Source of the DNA: Falciphora oryzae
Lineage: Eukaryota; Ascomycota; Sordariomycetes; Magnaporthales; Magnaporthaceae
Assembly: GCA_000733355.1 (NCBI GenBank)
Contig: JNVV01000092.1
Location: forward strand, 1 to 50,688
Direction of reading: 5' to 3'
Length of the DNA stretch: 50,688 nucleotides
The stretch's first letter is position 1. Every line of letters begins with the position of its first letter. Shown one piece after another: positions 1 to 8,984 of the stretch. A program made the position numbers and the translations under genes. The notes beneath the pieces are model-generated. The model searched no databases. It was not told the DNA's origin and saw only the letters and a program-made list of their open reading frames with translations.

Positions 1-2280
1 GGTGGCTGTCGCACGCGCCTATATGAACCTCATGTTGAGTCATGTTCCACATGACTTGGCATCGTACCCTTTTGGGGGTGTGTGCCGTAGTGGGGAGGGT
101 TCATTCCATTCGTTACATTTACGATATCGACGAGTATCTCCCTGCAAAAACGTTGGCTTTTGCTGAACGGGTGCTTACGGAATTGGGCGGGCTTCCTTAG
201 TGGAAAGTAGAGGAGGAACGAGGATCGCTATACCTCGATCAATATATTGCTTTACGCAACCGCCTTTAACAATATATTACATCGGGAAACGCACCTTCGT
301 TATCCTTTTATAATCCACCAACTTTGGCTAACCTATCCGTTTCTTAATATTTGCGTTAATTGGAAATTTTAGCTTAAAAATGGGATTATATTTTAAGCGG
401 AAAATAGAAATGCATACCCGAACCGGCAGATGAAAGGGATGAATTGGTTAATAATATGAGAAATTTGGAAGTACAATCTAACGAAGAATAAAGTAGGTTA
501 AAGCATATGGATGTACATAGGTTAACAATTAGGATAAAAACATTGCTTCCGCTTCCGTATCCGCATTTTTTTCAATTTCGGTTTCGTTCGCCGCACTATT
601 ACCAACTTTACTTGTGCAAATGCGCTTCCCGGAAAGCGACGAACCCGACTTTGCGCGCGTTCGTTTATTTCGTAATGTAAACGGTAACGGAAGAACTTTA
701 TTGGTTTTTTTAGCGGGACGCGAAGGTACATTAGTATATACGCTTAGCTTTTTATAATTATACAAAGTTAAGGGGGAAAATTAGCGTATTTGAATGCACC
801 CTTGTGTGTTTGTCCAATTAGCCCGTGTTCGTTTTTACCGTTTTTAGTACAAGGCTTAGCCTTTTCGTTAGTGCTAGTAACGTTATGGACGGTAAGGTTA
901 AATTTAGAATTTGGCAAAGGTAGGGTGTCGCTAGCCGGTTCGTTAGGCGTCGCATTTGTTGATTTTTTCCTTGGGCGCATAACCCGAAAAACAGGTTTAA
1001 CCTTTACCGCCACCTTTTGTTCCTTTTTAATTTTAGCTCCTTTTTTCGCACTTTTGGCCCTTATTTTTTTCGCGCGCGCGGAAGGTGTCGAAGGTGCAAA
1101 AGGATTGTTTGCCGGCATGCCCACGTCCAGAAAGCTGTATACGGGTTTTTTCGGGCTAGGAGGCGGCATTTTTTTGCTGGCGAACAAAGTTAAAATGTAT
1201 TTGGATTTCGGTTTTGCGGGAAAAATAAAGTAAGCGTATGTTAAACTATAAAACCGGATGTACAAGCACGTACCTGCGAAAAGTTTGGATAACAAATTAT
1301 TTAAACTTAATAAACCTTTAAATTGGTGGGAAAGCTTAATAATTTCCGTTTTGTTCGCTTTAACGTTAGAAATGATGCTTTATAATAAAAGCTTTTCGTG
1401 GTCCTATAATGGGTTGTTTTCCACAAAATTTTAAACTAAGTGTTGCAAAGAAGGGTATATGCGTTCCAGCTTGTACTAGGCCGTACCGAAGGATTTAAAC
1501 AGGATAATCTTTTTGTAATGCTTAATACCTGCTATGATTTCGTCGTTGGTGTTTTGGAAATAGTGTTTGCCGTAAAACCAGTTAGTTGCAATGGAAACCA
1601 TTAAAGGTTTGCTGGTTTTTTTGGTTAACAAAATGCTTTTCCCCTTTTCGCGAACGGTAGTAGCCACGTTATCGGTTAGAGGGGTTTTTCGCTTGATAGG
1701 TACGGCTTGTATCGTAAGGGAAGGGGAGGTAGTCCGTAAAGCGCGGGGTGTATTTTCGTAATCCGAAGATATAAGGTCGATAACGATGTTATTAGGTGTT
1801 GGGCGTTTAGGGAAAGCATACCCGCATTTAGGGCAGAAGTTGGAATGGGGGTTGGCATGTAAAAGGAGGTCGTGGGCTTTACGCCGGTAGCGGGCAATAA
1901 GCGGAGGTATGATACCCTAAACCCGCCGAAGGGTCCGGGTAAACGTGTGTGCACCGGTGTAAGAGGGTGTAGAAGCAAAATTATTTAGGACCGTCGAAGA
2001 TGTTATTTTATAAGCTATGAACCTTTTACTACAGGCCTATTTCTAAGTAACCATATCTGGAAATGTGGGTTATACTTAATAGAGTAGTAAATTTGGCAAG
2101 CGCATACCCGTATCCATACGGGGGTGAATGTATTAAGAAAAAATCGATTGTTGCCCAGTTTGAGCTTTGCATTGCCGTAGTGTGGCGTGGCTGGGGACTT
2201 TGCACAGTTGAAGGATTTGTGCTAATCGAATGAATGACTTTATTACGCCCGATGTGGTCTAGGGCGACTACCGGTTAAAT
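1..2280. repeat. AT-rich, RIP-degraded repeat block
   Basis: The block is markedly richer in A and T than the GC-rich DNA that follows and carries only short ORFs. On the minus strand between about 1.9 and 1.48 kb a reading frame survives with a zinc-knuckle-like FCPKCGYAFP motif and a basic tail, interrupted by an in-frame TAG near 1920. A second basic, proline-rich minus-strand ORF lies at 768-1295. I recognise neither protein. The composition and stop pattern suggest an old mobile element mutated by RIP; no terminal repeats were found. The block ends abruptly against the truncated HET fragment at about 2285. Confidence 0.55.
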
Positions 2281-2282
2281 AC

Positions 2283-2588
2283 ATGGTCCGTTCCGTCACG
2301 TGTCTTCTAGCCCTTGAGTACTGGGGAGCTCTGCAGCGGGCAGACATATTTCTGCGTGGGCGTGGGGTCTCCCCAGACGTACGAGAGAGGCTCGAAAGCC
2401 CCGACGTCATCGATGGCAACGAGCTCGCGCACCCCCGTGAGAGGGTCCTCGGGGTTTCCGCCCTGCAACGTCAAGATTCGGATGGTCTCATCGGGCAGGG
2501 GCTGATAAGTGTAAACGTGTGGTTGATGGCCTTGAGCTTGAGGGGCCGGGTGGCGTCTCCAAAAGATGCGAGAGAGTAGGTTGCCCAT
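2283..2588 (-). pseudogene. HET domain protein, N-terminal fragment
   Basis: Reads from an ATG at 2588. About 50 residues in it shows the start of a HET domain: YQPLPDETIRILTL, then FEPLSYVWGD, the usual [LI]SYxWG opening of the family. The reading frame stops at 2283, where GC-rich sequence meets the AT-rich block, so the rest of the domain (the DALCINQ and RDxVYGLLGL motifs) is missing. HET domains act as cell-death effectors in heterokaryon incompatibility. The fragment is head to head with the RelA/SpoT gene that starts at 3471. It cannot be the missing start of the HET pseudogene at 11.3-12.3 kb without a rearrangement, because on the minus strand it lies downstream of that copy. Confidence 0.75.
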
Positions 2589-3470
2589 CGTGACATGGAA
2601 GAAAGACTGTGGAAAGCGATACCGTCAAGGCGTGTGAGGGTGCGAAATTGTGGGAGCAGGATCGGCCTGCGGGCCGGATCCGTTCGAAGGAGGGATAAAG
2701 CACCAACTGTCCCTCGATTTTGACTTTGTCGGCCACGCGGCAAGCGGCGCGTCGGTCGTGCATCTAACCAGTGAGGTTCGGTCACGACATGTAGGCAACT
2801 GTTTTCCTCTCGGTGAATCATCTCGTGATAGCATCATCTGGCCTTAGCGGCTGGCACGCGTCTGGTGCTGGCCCCAATCGGAAGGCCATAGCGGCAATTT
2901 CGGGCTCGTGAAGTTGGGCGTCATTGCGTTTCGTTCTGTCGGGCGGCGCGGAGGTTCTCGCCCTGTTTGTGTGGCACCTCTGGCATCTGACCGGCGCCAC
3001 ACAGCCTAATTGGGTGACGACCACGGTGAGCTGAACGTCGCGGGGGCAAGTGCGGTTTCGAATTGATCAGTTCCGCCAATTCTCCGGACCGTTGTCGAAG
3101 AATCTGCTCTGGTTTTGCTTGCTTTCGCGACGCCAACCTTAGATTCAAAGCTGCCTTTTTTGAAGCCCGGACTAAATCACGACCAGGCATCGATATCGAG
3201 GTGGAAGGATGCCCCTGCCACCTGGAGTATTGCCAACTGAGTTATGTTGCGGGAAGTCACCCACCTTGTCACCGAGGCTCAATTGGGATATGACAAACCC
3301 CCTTTTGGGAAGGCCGGTGCACGACAACGAGCACTACAAATAGGCGCCCAGGTGCGCGCTTCCGTTGTGCGCACCTAGAAGCGAGATAGATCAATCCAAG
3401 TGCACTTCTCGCCCCCCTGCTGCCATGCTCACTACGTCCCCTAGTGCGTGCAACAGAGCAGCTCCCCACC
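2589..3470. other. Intergenic region, divergent HET / RelA-SpoT
   Basis: About 880 bases between two divergent coding starts. It holds only short overlapping ORFs on both strands, none of which I recognise. It presumably contains the promoter of the large gene starting at 3471. I see no clear TATA box or repeat. Confidence 0.5.
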
Positions 3471-6400
3471 ATGACGTCCACTAGTCCGCAAGGGCCTCCG
3501 GAGGACAGGCTGGAAGCGCTAGTGGAGGAGCTCAGAGAAGTCTACAAACGCGAGGCCCGCGAGTACCGGCGATACTTGGACATCGTTGCCCAAGACCTGG
3601 GACACGTGCTGGCCCAGGAAGTCGTCCGGCACCTCCCCATCGTCGCGCGGGTGAAGGCCTGGGACTCCATCAGCGTCACCGCGCGGCGCCGGCAGAACGA
3701 CAGGCTGGCCGCCCAGGAGATGCGGGATAAGATGGTGGAACAGAACGAGAAGTGGGAGCAGCACTTCGAGCGCTATGGGATGAGCACGACCGATCTCGGA
3801 TATTTCCGAAGCCTAGACGAGCTCAAGAGCGTTTTCCACGACATGCTCGGCGCGCGAATCATACTCTATTTCCCCAGCGATACGAAGAAGGCGCTGGACC
3901 TCCTGCGCGGCGCAGGCTACGTGGACGCCAAAAACCCGAAGAAAATGGGCGGTCTGGCGGATGCCAAGCGGCTGCGGAAGCTCCATGCGAAATGGGTGGC
4001 TGCTGCGTCGGCGCCCGGTGCCCGCCCCGCCGACGACCTCAACCTGGACGGCTCGGAGCAGCAGTTCACGGGGTACGGCGCCATACACCTGGTCATGAAG
4101 GTGTCTAAGCGGCTGCGGCCGCGGGACCTGGAGCCGCAGGCGGTGGCTATCTGGGAGAGGCGCGTGGTGGAGATCCAGGTCGGTACCGTCATCATGCACG
4201 CCTGGGCCGAGGTCGAGCACGACATCACTTACAAGTCGCACGGCGAGGTGTCGCGAGACGAGAAGAGCATGCTGGACGTGCTCAACGGGCTCGCCCTCGC
4301 CAGCGAGGTGGGCATGCAGCGCTTCCAGTCGCCGCCCGTGTCGCAGTTGCGGGTCACCGAGTCCGAGGACGAGCTGCGCAGCTGGCTGCACCAGCTCTAC
4401 ATCGCGAAGAAAGAGAGCACGCCGGAGGAGTGGGTCGACGTGGATCCCCTTTTGCAGTTCCTGATCGATCGCAAAAAGAACCGGCAGGATATATTCTTGC
4501 CTCTCGCCCAGGACGCCTGGTCGAGGCTGCAGGACGCCCAACGCACGGCATGTCTCGAGCTCGACCACCTCCTCCCCCACATCATTATCCAGAGCCGCGC
4601 GTTTGATGACTTGGTCGAGGCGGCCCGCCACCGCGTCGGCCTGCTGCAGGCTGCATGCGACGGGCGGGAGGCAGACGCCAGGCTGCTGCTGGAGAAGGGA
4701 GTCAGTAGTGAGCTGAAGGACAGGGACGGCGACACGCCGCTGTCGTTGGCCGCGATCGGGGGGCACGAGGCGGTCGTCAGGCTGCTGCTCGAGAAGGGCG
4801 CGAACTGGGAAGCGAGGAACAAGCACGGCCACATGCCGCTGCTGTGGGCCGCCGTGAAGGGACACGACGCGGTCGTCGAGCTCCTGCTCGAGAAGGGCGC
4901 CAGCTGGGAGGCAAGGGACAACCACGGCAGCACGGCGCTGTCGTGGGCGGCGATGCTGGGGCACGAGGCGGTGGTGCAGTTGTTGCGCGGCAAGGGCGCT
5001 GGCGAATCCACGTCGACAGACGACGGCGCGGGGCTGCTGCTCGGCAAGGGCAAGCGAATCGAACTGCCCGGCGCGAACAGCATGCGGGCGCCATCACCAT
5101 CGTTGCCGAAAGCCGCCAAGGGCGGTTCCCTTGTCAAGAGCCCGGGACCATACCAGCCACGATCTTATATTTGCACTTGTACCTGCACTTGCAGCCCTCA
5201 CCTTGACCCCGGCGCGCGAGGCGGCGGCGATGACGGCACCGCTTCTTCGGCGGCAACGGAAAAAAGCCACCAAGAGGCTACGCAACTGGCGTCACCAATT
5301 TCGGGAGCTGACGCCGGCGTGCAAGGTGGCGGTCACGGCACTGCTTCAACCCCTTCGTTGGAAAACCACCGGAAGGCTCATGCACAGTCGCAACCGGACG
5401 CCGGCGTCGGCGTCAACGAGCAGGGGGGTCGCGGCACCGCTTTCCCAGCTCCTCCGTCGAAAAGCTACCAAGGGGCTTCTGGCGCCAGCATCGACGAGCA
5501 AATCGGCGGCCACGATACCGCTTCTTCAGTCCTAGGAGCACCCAGCGGCGGTCGGGGCACCGCTTCCCCAATTCCCCCGCCGAACAGCCACCAAGGGGCT
5601 CCCGGCGGCGGCATCGGTAAGCAAATCGGCGGCCACGGCGCTGCCTCCTCGATCCTTGGGGCACCCGGCGGCGGTCAAAGCACGGCTTTCTCAATTCCCT
5701 CGCCGAATATCCACCGAGGGGTTCCCGGTGGCCACGGCACCGCTTCCTCAGTCCTTGGGGCTCCCGGCGGCGGCGGTCAAAGCACGGCTTTCCCAGCTCT
5801 CTCGTCGAAAAGCCACCAAGGGGTTCCCGGCGTCGGTATCGGCAAACAGGGTGACGGTTACGGTGCCGCCTCCCCGGCTCCTCCACCGAACAATCGCCGG
5901 GGGGCTTCCGGAGCCGGCACCGACAAGCAAATTGGTGGCCACGGCACCCCTTCGTCAGTCCCAGGAGCTCCGGGCGTCGGCCTTGGCATGCATGGCGGCA
6001 GCCACGGTGCAGCTTCGTCAAATGTATCGTCGAAAAGCCACCGGGGGAAGGCTACGCAGTCGCGACCGGGTGCCAGAATGGGCGTTGATGAACAGGGCGG
6101 CGACAGTCACGGCACCGCCTCAAGGATGCCGTTAGAAAGCCAGCCCGCCGACCTAGGCGCCAAGACGGCTGCAGCACTCGAGGCCGGCATCACGACAGGT
6201 CTCAAGCTGAGGGGCCTGTTGGAGCAAGAAAAGTTCCTGAAGCAGTTTCCTGCGACAAGGCGTCAGATTTTGAACCTCGAGACAGCCTTTTCTGCAGCCG
6301 AGGCCGAGTTCGCAAAGAACGCACGCCGCCTTTTGCCCGGGTTGCGAAGCGGCGAGACGGATGAGAATGCAAAAGGCACCGAACTCCTAGCGGCGGCTGT

Positions 6401-8984
6401 CGCCCTCTTCCAGAAGCGTACCGCGTTTGCTGAAAAATTTGTCGCCAGGAAGGACGCCGAAGCAAGTGTTTTTGGCGCATCAGTCGCCAAGCTGCTAGAG
6501 TGCGGTTTCGAGAATCACCTCGGCCGGCTCCCGCAGCGGCCGATGGTCGACCCCGGAACTCCAAGACTGCTGTTATCGTTCGGAGATCCCTCGGTTAGGC
6601 GTTCCAAACACCCGCTCCAAACAAGCATCGAGGAGGACGACGCTGAAGACGACGACTTGGGCAGCGAGGAAGAAGAAGAAAAAGAAAAAGAGTGGTTTGA
6701 GGACCAACAAACCGTCACCACAATAAAGCAATCTTGCGCGGCCCTACGCCAGCAGAGCTTGCTAACGGCTCCAGGCGATACCGTCGCTTTCGGAGTGGCG
6801 AGCATCGATAAGGCATTTCGTCCGGGAACAAAAAAGAAAACCAAAACCAGCATCGGGGATATCGTGCTGGATAACAAGGGCAAACTTGTTATCGTTACCG
6901 GATTGCTCCCTAAGGCCCCCACGGCCCCGAAGCTGACCGTCGACGGCCAAACCATTACCGTGACTTGGTTTCAGAAGCGCAGGAGGCTCGAGGAATTGGC
7001 CGTGCCGACGACAGGCTTTACCATTAAATACCGCCGTCGATTCAGCCCCCTGAAGGACGGCGCCTTCCCCCGGGCAAGCGAGAACGAGGACGCCACCGAG
7101 GTCAATTGCGCCGCTTCCGAAACAAAGGCGGTACTTGGCCCGCTATCCGACGATTGCGATTACGAAGTGGCACTTTGCATCCAAACGATCGTAGGAATGT
7201 CGGCATGGAGCACCCCCGTCGTGGTCCGTACGGCCAAACCGCCGTCGGTAGCATCCGAAATGATCGATTTTTTCCGCAAAAAAAAGGGCACGCTTTCGAA
7301 AATGGTTACCGAAAAGGATTCGAACCCAGGAAACACGTCGCGAAGCAGACAATGGGACCTGGACGTTCCCCCCGGTGGCGGCAGCGGCAAAAAGAAGCTC
7401 TTTCTGGGTCTCACCGAAGTGGCCCGGCGTTACAGCACAAACGAACGGCTCCAGAAGGAAGTTGCCGTCCGCGTCGTCGACGTCGCCGTCGACTTCAAAC
7501 CCGAGGTCGAGGCCGCGCCCGCCGGAGACCCGGACAATACCGTGGTGGTGGTGTTTGTGGGCGCCGTCGGCCACGGCAAGAGCAGCGAGATCAACGCCTT
7601 CGTCTCGTACCTGCTCGGCGGCGAAGTCGACGACCCGGCGCGTATCCTGGTCGTCGACGACCGCGGTGCCGCCCAGCAGCAGTCCGGACCGGCAACGCAG
7701 ATGGTCACTTGCTTCCGCATCCGACCGCTCTCGCCCCTCTTCCAGGGCAAGACGCTGCTCGTGGTCGACACGCCCGGCTACGGCGGCGACTCCTCTCGGG
7801 GCGTCGAGGGCGACGCCTTCGCCACGGCAGCTATGTCCGAGTTCTTCAAGATGGTCAGCCACGTCAACGCCATCATCTTCACCTGCCGCGCCAACGAAGC
7901 GCGCACCAGGCTCCTCGCCCCTGTATCGACGCACGTCTTTTCGCTCTTCGCCGAGGACGTCCGCAGCTGCCTGCGCACCATCTACACCTTTAGCGACGCC
8001 GGGGCCTCCCCGCTCGCCCGCACCGCCCTGACTGAGCTCGGGTGGCCGGTCGAAAACGGCGAGATATTCGTGAACAACAGCGCATTCACCGTCGAACCGG
8101 ATGTCGGCCAGAGCAATGCCACGGTCCGCGAGGGCTGGCTCCGGTCGGTCAGGGTCCAGTTCCAAATCATGCAGACGCTCCTGGGCCTGCCGGCCAAGCG
8201 GATCCCGCTCGAGCGAAAGTGCGAGCTCGTCGAGAAGACGGTCCTCTGCGCTGCCAACGGCGCCCAGAACCTCATCCTTTCCCTGGGCGCGCTCGCCGAC
8301 GCCGTCGGGGCCGCCCCCGACGAGATGATCGAGGTGGCCTGGGACGAGGCGGTCGAAAAGCCCCTGCCGCCGGGCCAGGCGACCACGCTCTGCATCGACT
8401 GCAACTTTACGTGCCACGAGGTCTGCTATCTCGGCGACGGCGACGACAAGATCAACTGCGACGCCATGTCGCCGCTTGGCGACTGCACCCAGTGCGCGGG
8501 ACGCTGCAGGTGGGACAGGCACAAAAACGCCAAGTTCACAATCGCCACCGAGAGGCATTCCGAGTGGGTGGCGCCCCAAAACCTGATCGAGCGCTGGTAC
8601 CCGAACGACGACACGTTCGAGGGCGCCCTTGTCACCGGCATGGACGCCTACCTCCAGCTCCAAGAGGGCTTGCGAAACCACATCCTCGACCTGGCCAAGC
8701 TGAGGGAAGAGCTCACGAGCACGGCACTGCTCCACGACCCCGCCAGCCTCGGCGGCCACGTCGACGCGCTAATCCAAACCTCGCGCGCACGCGGCGCGCC
8801 CCCCGCGCAGCTGGCCCAGCTGGCCACGGCCAAGGACGCCCTGGTCCTCATGCGTGAGGTCGAGGGCAAGGGAGAGGGGGAGGATGAGGAGGGGGCGACG
8901 CGGGACTCCAAAATCCTGCTCGGCGCCGTCCGCAAGGAGATGAATCGGAGGAAGGAGGAGGCGCTCTCTATGCTGAAAACCTGA
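3471..8984 (+). CDS. RelA/SpoT-like, ankyrin, FN3-like and P-loop GTPase protein
   Basis: An 1837-residue, single-exon protein. The start is the ATG at 3471 in a good context (CACCATGA); the frame is open slightly further upstream but without an ATG. Domains in order: RelA/SpoT-like nucleotidyltransferase (about 60-290) with HDMLGARI (metal-binding Asp), GYGAIH and VEIQVGT followed by HAWAEVEHD; three to four ankyrin repeats (about 395-515); a repetitive Gly/Ser/His/Ala linker (about 605-890); an acidic stretch (about 1055-1080); an FN3-like domain (about 1150-1255); an AIG1- or dynamin-like GTPase with P-loop GAVGHGKSS (about 1362) and DTPGYGG (about 1433) but no clear NKxD; and a Cys/His cluster (about 1641-1685). 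RelA/SpoT enzymes transfer pyrophosphate to nucleotides or tRNA. The layout of enzyme, repeats and switch GTPase suggests a signal-triggered effector; this is inference. The Arg usual in EIQxRT is Gly here. Confidence 0.85.
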   Translation: MTSTSPQGPPEDRLEALVEELREVYKREAREYRRYLDIVAQDLGHVLAQEVVRHLPIVARVKAWDSISVTARRRQNDRLAAQEMRDKMVEQNEKWEQHFERYGMSTTDLGYFRSLDELKSVFHDMLGARIILYFPSDTKKALDLLRGAGYVDAKNPKKMGGLADAKRLRKLHAKWVAAASAPGARPADDLNLDGSEQQFTGYGAIHLVMKVSKRLRPRDLEPQAVAIWERRVVEIQVGTVIMHAWAEVEHDITYKSHGEVSRDEKSMLDVLNGLALASEVGMQRFQSPPVSQLRVTESEDELRSWLHQLYIAKKESTPEEWVDVDPLLQFLIDRKKNRQDIFLPLAQDAWSRLQDAQRTACLELDHLLPHIIIQSRAFDDLVEAARHRVGLLQAACDGREADARLLLEKGVSSELKDRDGDTPLSLAAIGGHEAVVRLLLEKGANWEARNKHGHMPLLWAAVKGHDAVVELLLEKGASWEARDNHGSTALSWAAMLGHEAVVQLLRGKGAGESTSTDDGAGLLLGKGKRIELPGANSMRAPSPSLPKAAKGGSLVKSPGPYQPRSYICTCTCTCSPHLDPGARGGGDDGTASSAATEKSHQEATQLASPISGADAGVQGGGHGTASTPSLENHRKAHAQSQPDAGVGVNEQGGRGTAFPAPPSKSYQGASGASIDEQIGGHDTASSVLGAPSGGRGTASPIPPPNSHQGAPGGGIGKQIGGHGAASSILGAPGGGQSTAFSIPSPNIHRGVPGGHGTASSVLGAPGGGGQSTAFPALSSKSHQGVPGVGIGKQGDGYGAASPAPPPNNRRGASGAGTDKQIGGHGTPSSVPGAPGVGLGMHGGSHGAASSNVSSKSHRGKATQSRPGARMGVDEQGGDSHGTASRMPLESQPADLGAKTAAALEAGITTGLKLRGLLEQEKFLKQFPATRRQILNLETAFSAAEAEFAKNARRLLPGLRSGETDENAKGTELLAAAVALFQKRTAFAEKFVARKDAEASVFGASVAKLLECGFENHLGRLPQRPMVDPGTPRLLLSFGDPSVRRSKHPLQTSIEEDDAEDDDLGSEEEEEKEKEWFEDQQTVTTIKQSCAALRQQSLLTAPGDTVAFGVASIDKAFRPGTKKKTKTSIGDIVLDNKGKLVIVTGLLPKAPTAPKLTVDGQTITVTWFQKRRRLEELAVPTTGFTIKYRRRFSPLKDGAFPRASENEDATEVNCAASETKAVLGPLSDDCDYEVALCIQTIVGMSAWSTPVVVRTAKPPSVASEMIDFFRKKKGTLSKMVTEKDSNPGNTSRSRQWDLDVPPGGGSGKKKLFLGLTEVARRYSTNERLQKEVAVRVVDVAVDFKPEVEAAPAGDPDNTVVVVFVGAVGHGKSSEINAFVSYLLGGEVDDPARILVVDDRGAAQQQSGPATQMVTCFRIRPLSPLFQGKTLLVVDTPGYGGDSSRGVEGDAFATAAMSEFFKMVSHVNAIIFTCRANEARTRLLAPVSTHVFSLFAEDVRSCLRTIYTFSDAGASPLARTALTELGWPVENGEIFVNNSAFTVEPDVGQSNATVREGWLRSVRVQFQIMQTLLGLPAKRIPLERKCELVEKTVLCAANGAQNLILSLGALADAVGAAPDEMIEVAWDEAVEKPLPPGQATTLCIDCNFTCHEVCYLGDGDDKINCDAMSPLGDCTQCAGRCRWDRHKNAKFTIATERHSEWVAPQNLIERWYPNDDTFEGALVTGMDAYLQLQEGLRNHILDLAKLREELTSTALLHDPASLGGHVDALIQTSRARGAPPAQLAQLATAKDALVLMREVEGKGEGEDEEGATRDSKILLGAVRKEMNRRKEEALSMLKT
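5290..6130 (+). repeat. Degenerate tandem repeats inside the RelA/SpoT gene
   Basis: The coding sequence repeats variations on GGHGTASS, LGAPGGG, QSTAF and SKSHQG. It encodes a low-complexity Gly/Ser/Ala/His linker between the ankyrin repeats and the C-terminal half. The copies are diverged and irregular in length. Such minisatellites change copy number readily, so length may vary between strains. Confidence 0.8.

Noticed and set aside
790..1233. Hydrophobic plus-strand ORF as a membrane protein
   Set aside because: It lies in the AT-rich decayed block opposite a basic ORF; its hydrophobicity is what antisense reading of Lys-rich codons gives.
3813..4964. Antisense ORF of 383 codons over the RelA/SpoT and ankyrin region
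   Set aside because: Shadow of the sense frame: Arg/Leu/Val-rich translation without motifs.
7143..8759. Long antisense ORF (538 codons) within the GTPase half of the RelA/SpoT gene
   Set aside because: It is a by-product of the GC-rich codon bias of the sense gene; its product shows no domain and the sense frame has clear motifs.
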